A stretch of 37,591 bases of DNA from Arthrobacter sp. HMWF013. Lineage in GTDB: Bacteria; Actinomycetota; Actinomycetes; Actinomycetales; Micrococcaceae. The notes below the pieces were generated by a model. It ran no database searches. It was not told where the DNA came from and saw only the letters and a list, made by a program, of their open reading frames with translations. The stretch covers positions 1 to 37,591 of the forward strand of contig NZ_QAIQ01000007.1 of NCBI RefSeq assembly GCF_003061105.1, given 5' to 3'. Below, in pieces: positions 23,515-31,678 of this stretch. The position numbers and the translations under genes were made by a program. Positions within the stretch are counted from its first letter, which is position 1; every line of letters begins with the position of its first letter.

Positions 23515-26250
23515 GTGAATCCGGTCGTACCCGACCTTTACACCGCCGACGGCACCAGCGAAGCTGCCACGCATAACGTGTGGCGCGTTCGCGAGGACCT
23601 CTGGGAATATCTGATCTACACGGCGGAAAAGTTGGGTGGCAGGCACTCTTCCGCGACCAAGCGCAGGCTCAGCGACGATATCCTTCAGGTCCTCGACCGG
23701 CTTGAGCTGGTGGAGGGCCACTGGGCCACCCCTGGACTGTCCGCCGTCAACGAACTCCGGTCGCTGATCCACGATGGCGACTTTGTCGACTTGGGCGAGG
23801 CAATCGAACGGGTCAAGGTCCGCCGACGACGTCAGGCGACCGCCGCGGCATCCGGCGCCACCGGTCCTGATGCGGGCGACTCCGCGGACAACCGGCCCCG
23901 CTTTGAGGTCCTCCTGGTGGACGACTGCACTCCAGAAGACGGCGAGACGTTTGTACGGGAGATGCTCCGACAGCGGCGGCCCCAGGACCCATTCGTCTAC
24001 GAAATCAACATCGTTCCAAGCTACGAAGACGCCGTTGCAGCGCTGCTGCTGAATACAGACATTCAGGCCTGCATCATCCGCCCCGGCTTCAAGAACCGCA
24101 CCCGAAGGCCGCTGGAGCAGGACATAAGAGACTTCGTATCCGCGAACGGGCCCGACAGCGCCGATCCCCGCAGGCCGATTCAACGCATTCTTGCCCTCGC
24201 GGAAAAAGCCGCAGAGTTACGCCCAACTCTGGACCTCTACCTCGTAGCTGGTGTTTCCATAGAGAAACTGGGCGGTTCACTGACCAATCGATTCAGCAGG
24301 ATCTTCCTCCGTGCCGACAGCCTTGAGCTGCATCTGTCCATCCTCAAGGGAGTCGGCGACCGCTTCGAAACACCGTTCTTCACGGCCATCCAGAACCACA
24401 GCCGACGCCCCGGTGGTGTCTTCCACGCCTTACCGGTGTCCCGGGGCGGATCCGTCTCAAATTCCAAGTGGATCAAAGACATGGAGGAGTTCTACGGGCT
24501 GAACCTGCTGCTTGCCGAAACCTCGGCAACTTCGGGAGGGCTTGATTCGTTGCTGGACCCCCATGGGTCCATTCGCGACGCACAGCGCCTTGCGGCCCGG
24601 GCCTTCGGATCCCGGCAAAGCTTCTTTGTCACCAACGGCACCTCCACGGCGAACAAGATCGTTCACCAGGCCATGCTGGCCCCCGGGGACGTCGTACTGG
24701 TCGACAGGAATTGCCACAAGTCGCACCACTACGCCCTGCTGCTGGCAGGCGCCAAGGTCGCCTACCTGGAGGCGTACTCCATCAATGAGTTCTCCCTCTA
24801 CGGCGGTGTCCCCACGTCTTCCATCAAAAAGATGCTCCTTAACTACCGAGCGGCCGGACGGCTCGGGGAAGTGAAGATGCTCGCCCTGACCAACTGCACC
24901 TTCGATGGCATTGTCTACGATGTAGAACGGGTCATGGAAGAATGCCTTGCCATCAAACCCGACCTCGTCTTCCTTTGGGACGAAGCCTGGTTCGCCTTCG
25001 CCGGATTCCACCCGATCTACCGGCGACGAACTGCCATGGCAGCAAGCCAGGCCCTCGAACGGCGTTTTCGCGCCCCTGCCGCACGGGAGACATACGCGGC
25101 GCAGGCAGCCGAGCTATATGACCCCGAAACCGGTGAGCCCCTGGACGATGACCTCTGGCTGAAGACCAGACTGGTACCGGACCCGGACAAAGCCAGGATA
25201 CGTGTCTACGCAACGCAATCCACCCACAAAACCTTGACCTCGCTACGGCAAGGATCCATGATCCACGTTTACGATCAGGACTTCGCACACCTCAGCGAGG
25301 AAGCCTTCCGCGAGGCGTACATGACGCATACCTCTACCTCCCCGAACTACCAAATTTTGGCGTCCCTGGACATTGGACGCCGGCAGGCCGAACTGGAAGG
25401 GTGCGAACTGGTCCAGAAACAGGCAGATCTGGCCGCCAGCGTGGCCACCGCCATCGAACAGCACCCGCTGTTGAGGAGATATTTCCGCATCCTCAATACC
25501 CTAGACCTGGTGCCCGCGGAGTTCCGCGAAACCCAGTCACCCATGCCCCTGGTTGACGGCCTGGCGCGGATGGCCGAGGCATGGGGGCGCGATGAGTTCG
25601 TTGTGGACCCCAGCCGCCTGACAATGTACATCGGCGCCACGGGAGTGGACGGGGACACCTTCCGGCACCACCACCTCATGGACGGGCACGGAATCCAAGT
25701 CAACAAAACCTCCCGCAACAGTGTCCTGATCATGACAAATATCGGAACCTCCCGAAGTTCGGTGGCCTACCTCATCGAAGTGCTGGTCAAACTTGCCGAA
25801 ACCTTCGCCTCCGAGGCCGACTCCCGGAGCCCACGGGCTAAGACGGCGCATAGTCGCATGGTCGCAAAGCTCACCAAGGGAGCGCCGCCGCTTCCCGACT
25901 TCAGCAGCTTCGCGTCCCGGTTCCGCACCGACGATGCTCTCCCTGACGCCAACATCCGCACCGCATACTTTGAAACTTACAAACCGGATGCCTGCGAATA
26001 CCTCACCGAATCCGGAGTTCGAAAACGGCTGACCGCAGGAGAGGAAGTCATCTCCGCAGCATTCGTCACTCCGTATCCGCCGGGCTTCCCTGTCCTGGTC
26101 CCCGGACAGCTAATCGATGCCAACGTCTTGGACTTCATGGCCGCGCTCGACACGCGTGAGATTCACGGCTACGACAAACAACACGGGTATCGGGTGGTTA
26201 AAACTTCGGGCGACGACAACGACAGCCACCCCCCGCTGCACCTTGGCTAA
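23515..26250 (+). CDS. Large PLP-dependent Orn/Lys/Arg decarboxylase-family protein
   Basis: A 911-residue fold-type-I PLP enzyme. After a 120-residue helical extension there is a response-regulator-like wing (FEVLLVDDCTPEDGETFV, about 130-220), then the PLP domain: FVTNGTSTANKIVHQAML (phosphate loop), DRNCHKSHHYALLL, FLWDEAWFAF with Asp489 for the pyridine nitrogen, and STHKTLTSLRQGSM with Lys572 as Schiff-base lysine. A C-terminal domain follows. Longer than E. coli enzymes (about 710-760), mainly from the N-terminal part. It should decarboxylate a basic amino acid to a polyamine-type amine; which one is not visible. GTG start behind AAAGGAAA. The following hutD starts 31 bases later. Confidence 0.82.
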   Translation: MNPVVPDLYTADGTSEAATHNVWRVREDLWEYLIYTAEKLGGRHSSATKRRLSDDILQVLDRLELVEGHWATPGLSAVNELRSLIHDGDFVDLGEAIERVKVRRRRQATAAASGATGPDAGDSADNRPRFEVLLVDDCTPEDGETFVREMLRQRRPQDPFVYEINIVPSYEDAVAALLLNTDIQACIIRPGFKNRTRRPLEQDIRDFVSANGPDSADPRRPIQRILALAEKAAELRPTLDLYLVAGVSIEKLGGSLTNRFSRIFLRADSLELHLSILKGVGDRFETPFFTAIQNHSRRPGGVFHALPVSRGGSVSNSKWIKDMEEFYGLNLLLAETSATSGGLDSLLDPHGSIRDAQRLAARAFGSRQSFFVTNGTSTANKIVHQAMLAPGDVVLVDRNCHKSHHYALLLAGAKVAYLEAYSINEFSLYGGVPTSSIKKMLLNYRAAGRLGEVKMLALTNCTFDGIVYDVERVMEECLAIKPDLVFLWDEAWFAFAGFHPIYRRRTAMAASQALERRFRAPAARETYAAQAAELYDPETGEPLDDDLWLKTRLVPDPDKARIRVYATQSTHKTLTSLRQGSMIHVYDQDFAHLSEEAFREAYMTHTSTSPNYQILASLDIGRRQAELEGCELVQKQADLAASVATAIEQHPLLRRYFRILNTLDLVPAEFRETQSPMPLVDGLARMAEAWGRDEFVVDPSRLTMYIGATGVDGDTFRHHHLMDGHGIQVNKTSRNSVLIMTNIGTSRSSVAYLIEVLVKLAETFASEADSRSPRAKTAHSRMVAKLTKGAPPLPDFSSFASRFRTDDALPDANIRTAYFETYKPDACEYLTESGVRKRLTAGEEVISAAFVTPYPPGFPVLVPGQLIDANVLDFMAALDTREIHGYDKQHGYRVVKTSGDDNDSHPPLHLG

Positions 26251-26281
26251 CACCCTGGACTCTGGACGAGAAAGGACACCA

Positions 26282-26896
26282 TTGGGGACACCACCACGCG
26301 TCATCCGCCCTGATGAGCTCGCTTCCGAGCCGTGGGCCAACGGTGCCGGACGCACCAAGGTTATCCATGCTCAAACAGAGGCACATTCGAACGCTCTGCT
26401 GTGGCGTATCAGTATCGCTGAAATCACCCGTACGGCACCCTTCTCCACTTTCCCTGGCCTTGATCGTGCCTTCACCCTTGCCACTGGAGGGCCTTTGTCC
26501 CTGGCTGTTGGAGACACGAAACATGTCCTGACGCTAGGCCAAACACTTACCTTCGCCGGCGAGTCTCCAACGAAGGCCGACCTGCGAGCGGCGGGTACCC
26601 AACTCGTCCTCAACCTGATGACACGACGGCTCGCCTGTCAGGGGACAACAACCGCTCATCTCCTCAACGGCGAAATCATCCTGGATCCCGCAACAGGTGC
26701 TATTTCAGCGACTGTCCTATCAGGGTATGCAACCGTCCATGGCGGCCCTTCGCTTCCCGCGCTGGCGACCTTGATTCTGGGAGAAGGGGCGACCATACTG
26801 CAAACCCGTAACTGTCTGCTTGCTGTGTCGTCCGTCCAGATGCATCCCAAAACGAAACCTTACGCAAATGCGGCGGCCAGCCCTGACCCGACCTGA
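26282..26896 (+). CDS. HutD/Ves-family cupin protein
   Basis: A 204-residue protein beginning TPPRVIRPDELASEPWANGAG, then LLWRISIAEITRTAPFSTFPG, the signature of HutD/Ves proteins (double-stranded beta-helix fold). HutD accompanies histidine-utilisation genes in other bacteria and is thought to limit or fine-tune pathway flux; the mechanism is not settled. I start at TTG 26282 because AAAGGA lies 7 bases upstream and the family sequence begins within a few residues. It follows the decarboxylase by 31 bases and probably shares its transcript. A pentanucleotide repeat (ACCTG) runs through its stop codon. Confidence 0.75.
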   Translation: MGTPPRVIRPDELASEPWANGAGRTKVIHAQTEAHSNALLWRISIAEITRTAPFSTFPGLDRAFTLATGGPLSLAVGDTKHVLTLGQTLTFAGESPTKADLRAAGTQLVLNLMTRRLACQGTTTAHLLNGEIILDPATGAISATVLSGYATVHGGPSLPALATLILGEGATILQTRNCLLAVSSVQMHPKTKPYANAAASPDPT

Positions 26897-26911
26897 CCTG
26901 ACCTGACCGAG

Positions 26912-26927
26912 CTTCCCGTCCGGGAAG
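26912..26927. terminator. Short inverted repeat between hutD-like gene and proC
   Basis: CTTCCCG/CGGGAAG with a 2-4 base loop, 15 bases after the HutD stop. A weak hairpin without a T-run; partial termination or chance. Confidence 0.3.
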
Positions 26928-26970
26928 GGATGTTCGATAATCGCGTATTCCAACGAGCAAAGAAGGACCT

Positions 26971-27849
26971 ATGAGCGATCGAATCGCGTTCCTTGGCTGT
27001 GGATCCATGAATGAAGCTATCCTCACAGGTCTTTTAAGAGCCGGAATGGCTCCGGCGAACTGTGTCGTGACTGTTCGGCGGGCTCACCGGGCGGTTGAAT
27101 TGGCTGCCCGATACCCCGGGGTAACGGCTATTGCCGGAGAGGAAGAACCAAGCAACAACCAGCAGGCGGCAAAAGGGGCTGCCCTCATCATTCTTGGAGT
27201 CAATCCGGCAGAGACCATCGATTTGGCCCGGGAAATTGCAAACTCGTTAGGGCCCGGCACTGTCGTGATCAGTATTGCCGCCGCCGTGACCCTAGCCGAG
27301 TTGCAGGCCGCTCTTCCCAAGGACCAGCCTGTGGTTCGAACTCTTCCTAATACACCCATCAAGCTGGGGCACGGCGTTATATCCCTTTCGCCAGGCAATG
27401 GTTGCAGCCCTGAGAACCTGAAGATGGTTAGAAGAATTTTCCAAGGTGCCAGCACAATTGTGGAGGTGCCGGAGGAGCAGATAGACACTGTCTCAGCGAT
27501 CAGCGGCTCAGGCCCGGCCTACGTTTATTATCTAGCCGAAGCAATGGCTGCTGCAGGCGTGGAACTTGGCTTGGCCCCTGAGCTCGCAGGTATCCTCGCC
27601 CGAGAAACAGTAGCGGGGGCGGGGCTTACGCTAACCGAGCCCGGCGCCAATGCATCAGCCATGCTGAGGGACATGGCCCGCCCTGAGAACATCACCGCGT
27701 GCGCCATTGCCGTCTTCGATCAAGAAGGCATTCCAGCCACCATTACCGAAGGTGCGCGCGCCGCCGTAGGACGCGCGGCCGCAATGACTGTGGAAATAGC
27801 TCAGCAAAAGCAACCGCCCTTGCAGGCAATCCCCCATCCATTGCAATAA
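26971..27849 (+). CDS. proC: Pyrroline-5-carboxylate reductase
   Basis: A 292-residue NAD(P)H-dependent reductase for the last step of proline synthesis. N-terminal Rossmann IAFLGCGSMNEAILTGLLRAG, the VRTLPNTPIKLGHGVI segment (phosphoserine-phosphatase-like PNTP motif of ProC), and the C-terminal signature AISGSGPAYVYYLAEAMAAAG are all present, plus GLTLTEPGANASAMLRDM with the usual helices. Slightly longer than the typical 265-280 because of an extra C-terminal tail. AAGAAGGA precedes ATG. Next to an amino-acid decarboxylase and HutD it may serve ornithine/proline/glutamate interconversion rather than being the main biosynthetic copy; this is inference. Confidence 0.9.
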   Translation: MSDRIAFLGCGSMNEAILTGLLRAGMAPANCVVTVRRAHRAVELAARYPGVTAIAGEEEPSNNQQAAKGAALIILGVNPAETIDLAREIANSLGPGTVVISIAAAVTLAELQAALPKDQPVVRTLPNTPIKLGHGVISLSPGNGCSPENLKMVRRIFQGASTIVEVPEEQIDTVSAISGSGPAYVYYLAEAMAAAGVELGLAPELAGILARETVAGAGLTLTEPGANASAMLRDMARPENITACAIAVFDQEGIPATITEGARAAVGRAAAMTVEIAQQKQPPLQAIPHPLQ

Positions 27850-28447
27850 ACCGATAATAGTGATTTCGTCAGGCCGTTCGCTTGTTCCGGGAAGCCTACG
27901 CGATACCGCACCTTCGTGTGGCGGCGTCAGAATAGTGCGACGTCCGGATTCACTGACATTGGCTCACGACGTTCTTAGATCCCACACGGACAGTCGGAGG
28001 GGAACGAATCCGGCCGGGGGAGTGTGAAATAGCCCCATGAACCGGGACTGGCGGCGTCCCACTGGGTCAGTGTGGCTACGCCACCTGTCGTGAAGGGGCG
28101 GGGCATCGAGGAGCAGGCTGGTGCTCCACCGTCGGGCCAAGTCCTCCCCTGTCAGACGCTTTTGGCGTCAAGTTTGGGTGTGCCTCAGCGGAACGATTTT
28201 CGTGGCTGTGGGTTTTGCTGTCCGCGCGTTCCCCGTCGGGTCCTGCAGTTACTAGGTGTGTTCGACCTCGCCTATCTGTCAGTAAATTTGCCTTTTAAGG
28301 TACTAATGCAAAGCAGCGGAGTGTCGCCATGACAGCCTCGTTGAGACGGAACACGGTTTGGTGTGCGTTCATCTTGCCCTGCTTGAGGTAATCTCACGAG
28401 CAACTGGTAGTGCATCCGCGGTACTGGGATCTACGCAAGGAGGTCGT
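27850..28447. other. Gene-free boundary of the 28-37 kb island
   Basis: About 600 bases without a supported gene. An 86-codon frame (28072-28332) lacks a ribosome site and family-like composition. The segment separates metabolic genes from the island of unknown genes and could contain the edge of an inserted element; I could not identify terminal repeats or an integrase. Confidence 0.4.
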
Positions 28448-28717
28448 ATGTCGCTTATCGGTATGGATACCGACGCGCTCTACGATCAAGCAAATAGGCT
28501 GCTCAAAATCGCGCACGACTTGAGGACTGCCCAAGCGGAACTCAACGCTGCCTCTGGTGCACTTGTGACAATTTGGGATGGTGATGGGGCGAAGACGCAT
28601 CGTACTGAACTTCTCGCAGAGGCGGGCAGGCTGGGGGGGACTGCCAAGGCTATTGAGTCCGCGGCCAGATCGATCCATCAAGCTGCAGATAGACAACGCA
28701 TGATCTCTTCCTGGTAG
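28448..28717 (+). CDS. WXG100-like small protein
   Basis: An 89-residue helical protein with a very good start (AAGGAGG, then ATG 28448). Helix 1 (residues 6-36: MDTDALYDQANRLLKIAHDL onward), a turn with Trp43-Asp44-Gly45 (W-x-G), and helix 2 (about 47-85) reproduce the hairpin of WXG100/ESAT-6-like proteins, substrates or partners of type VII secretion. The usual C-terminal YxxxD/E secretion signal is missing. It is followed 14 bases later by a gene whose ATPase domain is EccC-like, i.e. of the type VII motor family, which strengthens the assignment. Alternatives: any short helical-hairpin protein acting as a regulator of the ATPase. Confidence 0.7.
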   Translation: MSLIGMDTDALYDQANRLLKIAHDLRTAQAELNAASGALVTIWDGDGAKTHRTELLAEAGRLGGTAKAIESAARSIHQAADRQRMISSW

Positions 28718-28731
28718 GTGGGCAGGCAGTT

Positions 28732-30216
28732 ATGGCTGGGACTACACGGCGTGTTTTGACAGTATTTGTGGCATCTCCGGGAGATGTTAGCGAGGAGCGC
28801 CAGACGCTTGGTGCTGTCGCGGCGCGAATCAATCGTATGGCTGCGCGCGAATGGGGCTGGGAGATTGATATTCGCGGATGGGAGGACACCCTTCCTGGCT
28901 ACGCCCGTCCCCAATCACTCATCAATCCTGACGTCGAACAGTGCGACGTTTTCATCGGGTTACTTTGGAAGCGCTGGGGAACACCGTCCGGGAGCCATTC
29001 GTCGGGCTTTGAGGAGGAGTTCAGGATCGCTCAGAGCCGTCGCCTTCAGTCGGTCGAACCTGAAATCATGATGTACTTTCGCGACATCCCGGAGTCCGAA
29101 CGGGCGGACCCGGGGCCTCAGTTGGAGCGTGTCCTTTCTTTCCGCCAGGAGGTAATGGCGGCTAGGCAGCTCCTCTACAAGGCCTACGCAGACGTGGCGG
29201 ATTTTGAAGTCATGATTTTTGACCACCTCACCAAGCTCCTCGGGCGTCGGGCAATAGAGAGTACGGCCGATAAATCGACTGATTCCACGAAGCGTCATTC
29301 GACTGTCCTTGCACAATCTTTCGGCTCTATCCAACCCATGACCATGCTTGAGTTGGCCGGCGATCCACTAATGACTCCTGACCGCTTGCTTAGTCGCTGG
29401 CGACAGGCATCCGAACTCAGTCAGATTCCGCAGATGCCTTGCGCACTTGGACCACTCGGGCTTTACCGTTTTACGGTTGTCGACTTCAGGCACTCCGCAA
29501 CATTATTGGTCGGCACCACCGGGTCGGGAAAAACTGAGGCATTGATGGCAATAGCGGCTTCTACCGTTCTTTCCCTGCCACCACCTCTTGTTCGTGTTTC
29601 ATTCATCGATCTCAAGTACTCCAGCTATATTCAAGCTTTGGAGGCTGTCGGTGCTGATGGGATCCATCTGGACCTTGGAAACGAGCCAGATGGGCTTGAT
29701 GTGCTAATTGCTGAGATTCGTGCGCGGGAGCAGATCTTGGTCGAAGCGCACTGTCGAGATGCCCAGGAGTTTTGGTCGAAATTTCCCAACGATCGATACC
29801 GGCTTCCGGTATGGCTGATATGCATTGATGAGGTGCACAGCATCACGTTTGGGCAACGTGAGGGGCTGGCGAGGCTTCTTCAGACTGCTGCGCGGGCGCG
29901 TCCGCTTGGCATTCAGTACATTTTTGGAACGCAACGACTTGCGGGTATCGGAAACATGATCCGATCAGTTAGCTCTAGGCGAATCTGTCTCCGCACTTAC
30001 GACGCACTTGAAAGCCTCGACGTCGTGGGAGTTCCTGATGCTAGTTTGATTTCAAGAACGGATGCGGGAACTGCCGTGGTCCGTGATGACATGGACGGTG
30101 AGCCACTTCTGGTGCGGTTCGCGATGGTGGACGCCAGCCTCGATGAGAGCCTATTCGATGTCCTCCAGGCCGCCCGCAAAGGGTACGACGAGGTCATGGA
30201 TGCTTCTGTAACGTAA
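28732..30216 (+). CDS. DUF4062 domain fused to an EccC-like FtsK/SpoIIIE ATPase
   Basis: A 494-residue fusion. Residues 8-165: LTVFVASPGDVSEERQTL, ARINRMAAREWGWEIDIRGW, CDVFIGLLWKRWGTPSGS, GFEEEFRIA, a DUF4062-type Rossmann-like domain usually found at the N-terminus of STAND/NACHT proteins. Residues 190-465: one FtsK/SpoIIIE ATPase closest to the motor domains of EccC: Walker A GTTGSGKT (261-268), Walker B WLICIDE (Asp366-Glu367), GTQRL (399-403), RRICLRTYDALES and VVGVPDA, both hallmarks of EccC. No membrane segments, unlike EccC, which has two and several ATPase domains. Follows the WXG100-like gene by 14 bases, presumably co-transcribed. Function not known; a cytoplasmic ring-forming conflict ATPase is one reading. 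Confidence 0.82.
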   Translation: MAGTTRRVLTVFVASPGDVSEERQTLGAVAARINRMAAREWGWEIDIRGWEDTLPGYARPQSLINPDVEQCDVFIGLLWKRWGTPSGSHSSGFEEEFRIAQSRRLQSVEPEIMMYFRDIPESERADPGPQLERVLSFRQEVMAARQLLYKAYADVADFEVMIFDHLTKLLGRRAIESTADKSTDSTKRHSTVLAQSFGSIQPMTMLELAGDPLMTPDRLLSRWRQASELSQIPQMPCALGPLGLYRFTVVDFRHSATLLVGTTGSGKTEALMAIAASTVLSLPPPLVRVSFIDLKYSSYIQALEAVGADGIHLDLGNEPDGLDVLIAEIRAREQILVEAHCRDAQEFWSKFPNDRYRLPVWLICIDEVHSITFGQREGLARLLQTAARARPLGIQYIFGTQRLAGIGNMIRSVSSRRICLRTYDALESLDVVGVPDASLISRTDAGTAVVRDDMDGEPLLVRFAMVDASLDESLFDVLQAARKGYDEVMDASVT

Positions 30217-30249
30217 CGGCCCGACATTAAGAGCCATCACGCCGATCCG

Positions 30250-30440
30250 ATCCTGCGACTGCCCTGGAAGACACCGGCGCCAACGACGCCCAGATCCGAG
30301 GACGGCTCATTGCCGCGCGCAGCGTTGGCACCCACCCCAGCGCCGCCGTCACCACAGACAAGGGTGATACAAAAGCCCGAAAGTCCCGCACAGGCGCAGC
30401 TGTGGGCGCCGAACGAGGACGGGGCAGGTTGTCTCGCTAG
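30250..30440 (+). pseudogene. Probable 3' relic of an unknown gene
   Basis: A frame without a start codon, open from about 30235 to TAG at 30438-30440, with protein-like, high-GC codon use that differs from the surrounding island. The peptide includes ALEDTGANDAQIRGRLIAAR and ends in a basic tail. It resembles the disordered C-terminus of a larger protein, perhaps from a plasmid or mobile element. I do not know the parent gene. Confidence 0.35.
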
Positions 30441-30496
30441 ACAAGAGAGGACAAGTAGGGGGATGTCACTGCTGAGGTGAAACCCCTTCCTCTGAA

Positions 30497-31522
30497 TTAG
30501 GGTTTTATAGTGTCCGCCCCAGATTTTCCGGCCACTGCTAGGAGTTCGCTCAGGAAAGAAGAGCCCAGCGTCACTCCGGAATCTTCCTTAGATTCCGGCG
30601 ACGAGCCAAACACTCGTGCAGCGAACGCTGCCCTCAAATGGTCGCGAAGAGATTCATCATGCAAGGGTTCCACATACCCGTCAAAGGTCAAGAGCTGCTC
30701 TTTGATTGTCCTGGCCCAAGTACCCAAATCGCGATGATACGCAGCTTGCCTACCAAAGTAGGTCGCAAGCCCCAGTACAGCACCTAGAAGTGAGACTTTG
30801 AGGATCGCATCTCCTGTTGTCGTTGCTCCGCCGTGAGATACCCCCGGCACGAAAGCCAGGACATACGTCCCTGCGATTCCGATAACGACGCCAACGGCCG
30901 TTAGCCAGCGGAATCTGCGTGCTGTTTTGAGATGGTCCTCCGATAACTTGTTGAACCTCTCCGTTAATTTTGATCCTGACACGAAACCGGCAGCTGTCTG
31001 TGCGCTGACCGCTGCCGCCTCGACTTCTTGGACGGTTTTTCGTGCCTTCCTCACGGCCATGCGAAGGTGCTGGGACAGCTGCGCTTGTTCAATCCGCGTT
31101 GAAAGCAACGACGCTTTACGGGAGTCGTCACGCGCTTTAGAGGCCTCTGCCTTTTCTCCGTTGCCTTCGAATCTTCCGGCTTTATCCCGGGCCGTCTTCT
31201 CCACTTTCGCAACATACTTCTGGAGAGTACCCAAGAGGTACACACTCCAGATTTCGACGTTCTTTGAGTCGCGCTGCCTTAGTACGTTTACCAGTTGCTC
31301 GACCGTGTCCTTGTGGTCATCGATGGATTTCTTGTCCCACAGTACTGAGTCTTCATAGGCCGGAAGAAAGTCGTATTCCGGGCTGAGGGCTTCCCACCAG
31401 ATAAGCAAGACGTCGCTGATAGTGGCGTTTGCCTCAGAGTCCTCCATCCTCAACTGATCGGTGACTTCGTTGTACGCCTCGTTGAGAGATTCGAGCCCGC
31501 CTTTAAATTCGCTCAGCTTCAT
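30497..31522 (-). CDS. Two-TM coiled-coil protein of unknown function
   Basis: A 341-residue protein. Residues 1-200 are charged and helical (coiled coil from about 105 to 175, Lys/Glu/Ala-rich), then two membrane segments (about 205-227, FRWLTAVGVVIGIAGTYVLA; and 239-256, ILKVSLLGAVLGLATYF), then a 75-residue soluble tail. A coiled coil ahead of two close membrane helices is reminiscent of SLATT-type effector proteins, but I see no definite family match. I start at ATG 31522, with AGAG seven bases upstream; GTG 31528 is too close to that site. It is divergent from the nuclease-like gene at 31679 with 156 bases between. Confidence 0.7.
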   Translation of the reverse strand: MKLSEFKGGLESLNEAYNEVTDQLRMEDSEANATISDVLLIWWEALSPEYDFLPAYEDSVLWDKKSIDDHKDTVEQLVNVLRQRDSKNVEIWSVYLLGTLQKYVAKVEKTARDKAGRFEGNGEKAEASKARDDSRKASLLSTRIEQAQLSQHLRMAVRKARKTVQEVEAAAVSAQTAAGFVSGSKLTERFNKLSEDHLKTARRFRWLTAVGVVIGIAGTYVLAFVPGVSHGGATTTGDAILKVSLLGAVLGLATYFGRQAAYHRDLGTWARTIKEQLLTFDGYVEPLHDESLRDHLRAAFAARVFGSSPESKEDSGVTLGSSFLSELLAVAGKSGADTIKP

Positions 31523-31678
31523 CTGCACGCTCTATTTGACCACGAGCGAGGATTAGCCCCGGGAGGCCCGTCACTTAGGAGCCACGATTTCCCCCGTTTG
31601 TGCCGTTTGCTTAGGCGCTCACACGCCGTCACGTTGTCTATGCCGTGTCACCGCGGCTCTGTCGACGATGATCAAAGT

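Noticed and set aside
23149-24183. Long open frame (over 340 codons) on the minus strand
   Set aside because: Antisense to the M20 amidohydrolase and the decarboxylase, with Arg/Gly/Val-rich composition typical of high-GC shadow frames.
28072-28332. 86-codon open frame
   Set aside because: No ribosome site, odd composition with scattered Cys/Pro, and no sign of a known domain.
28448-30216. A conventional type VII secretion locus
   Set aside because: No EccB, EccD, EccE or mycosin gene in the window, the EccC-like protein has no membrane helices, and the WXG-like protein lacks the YxxxD/E signal.
30480-30505. AAACCC/GGGTTT repeat as terminator for the two-TM gene
   Set aside because: It overlaps the last codons of the gene, is AT-rich and lacks a T-run in the direction of that gene.
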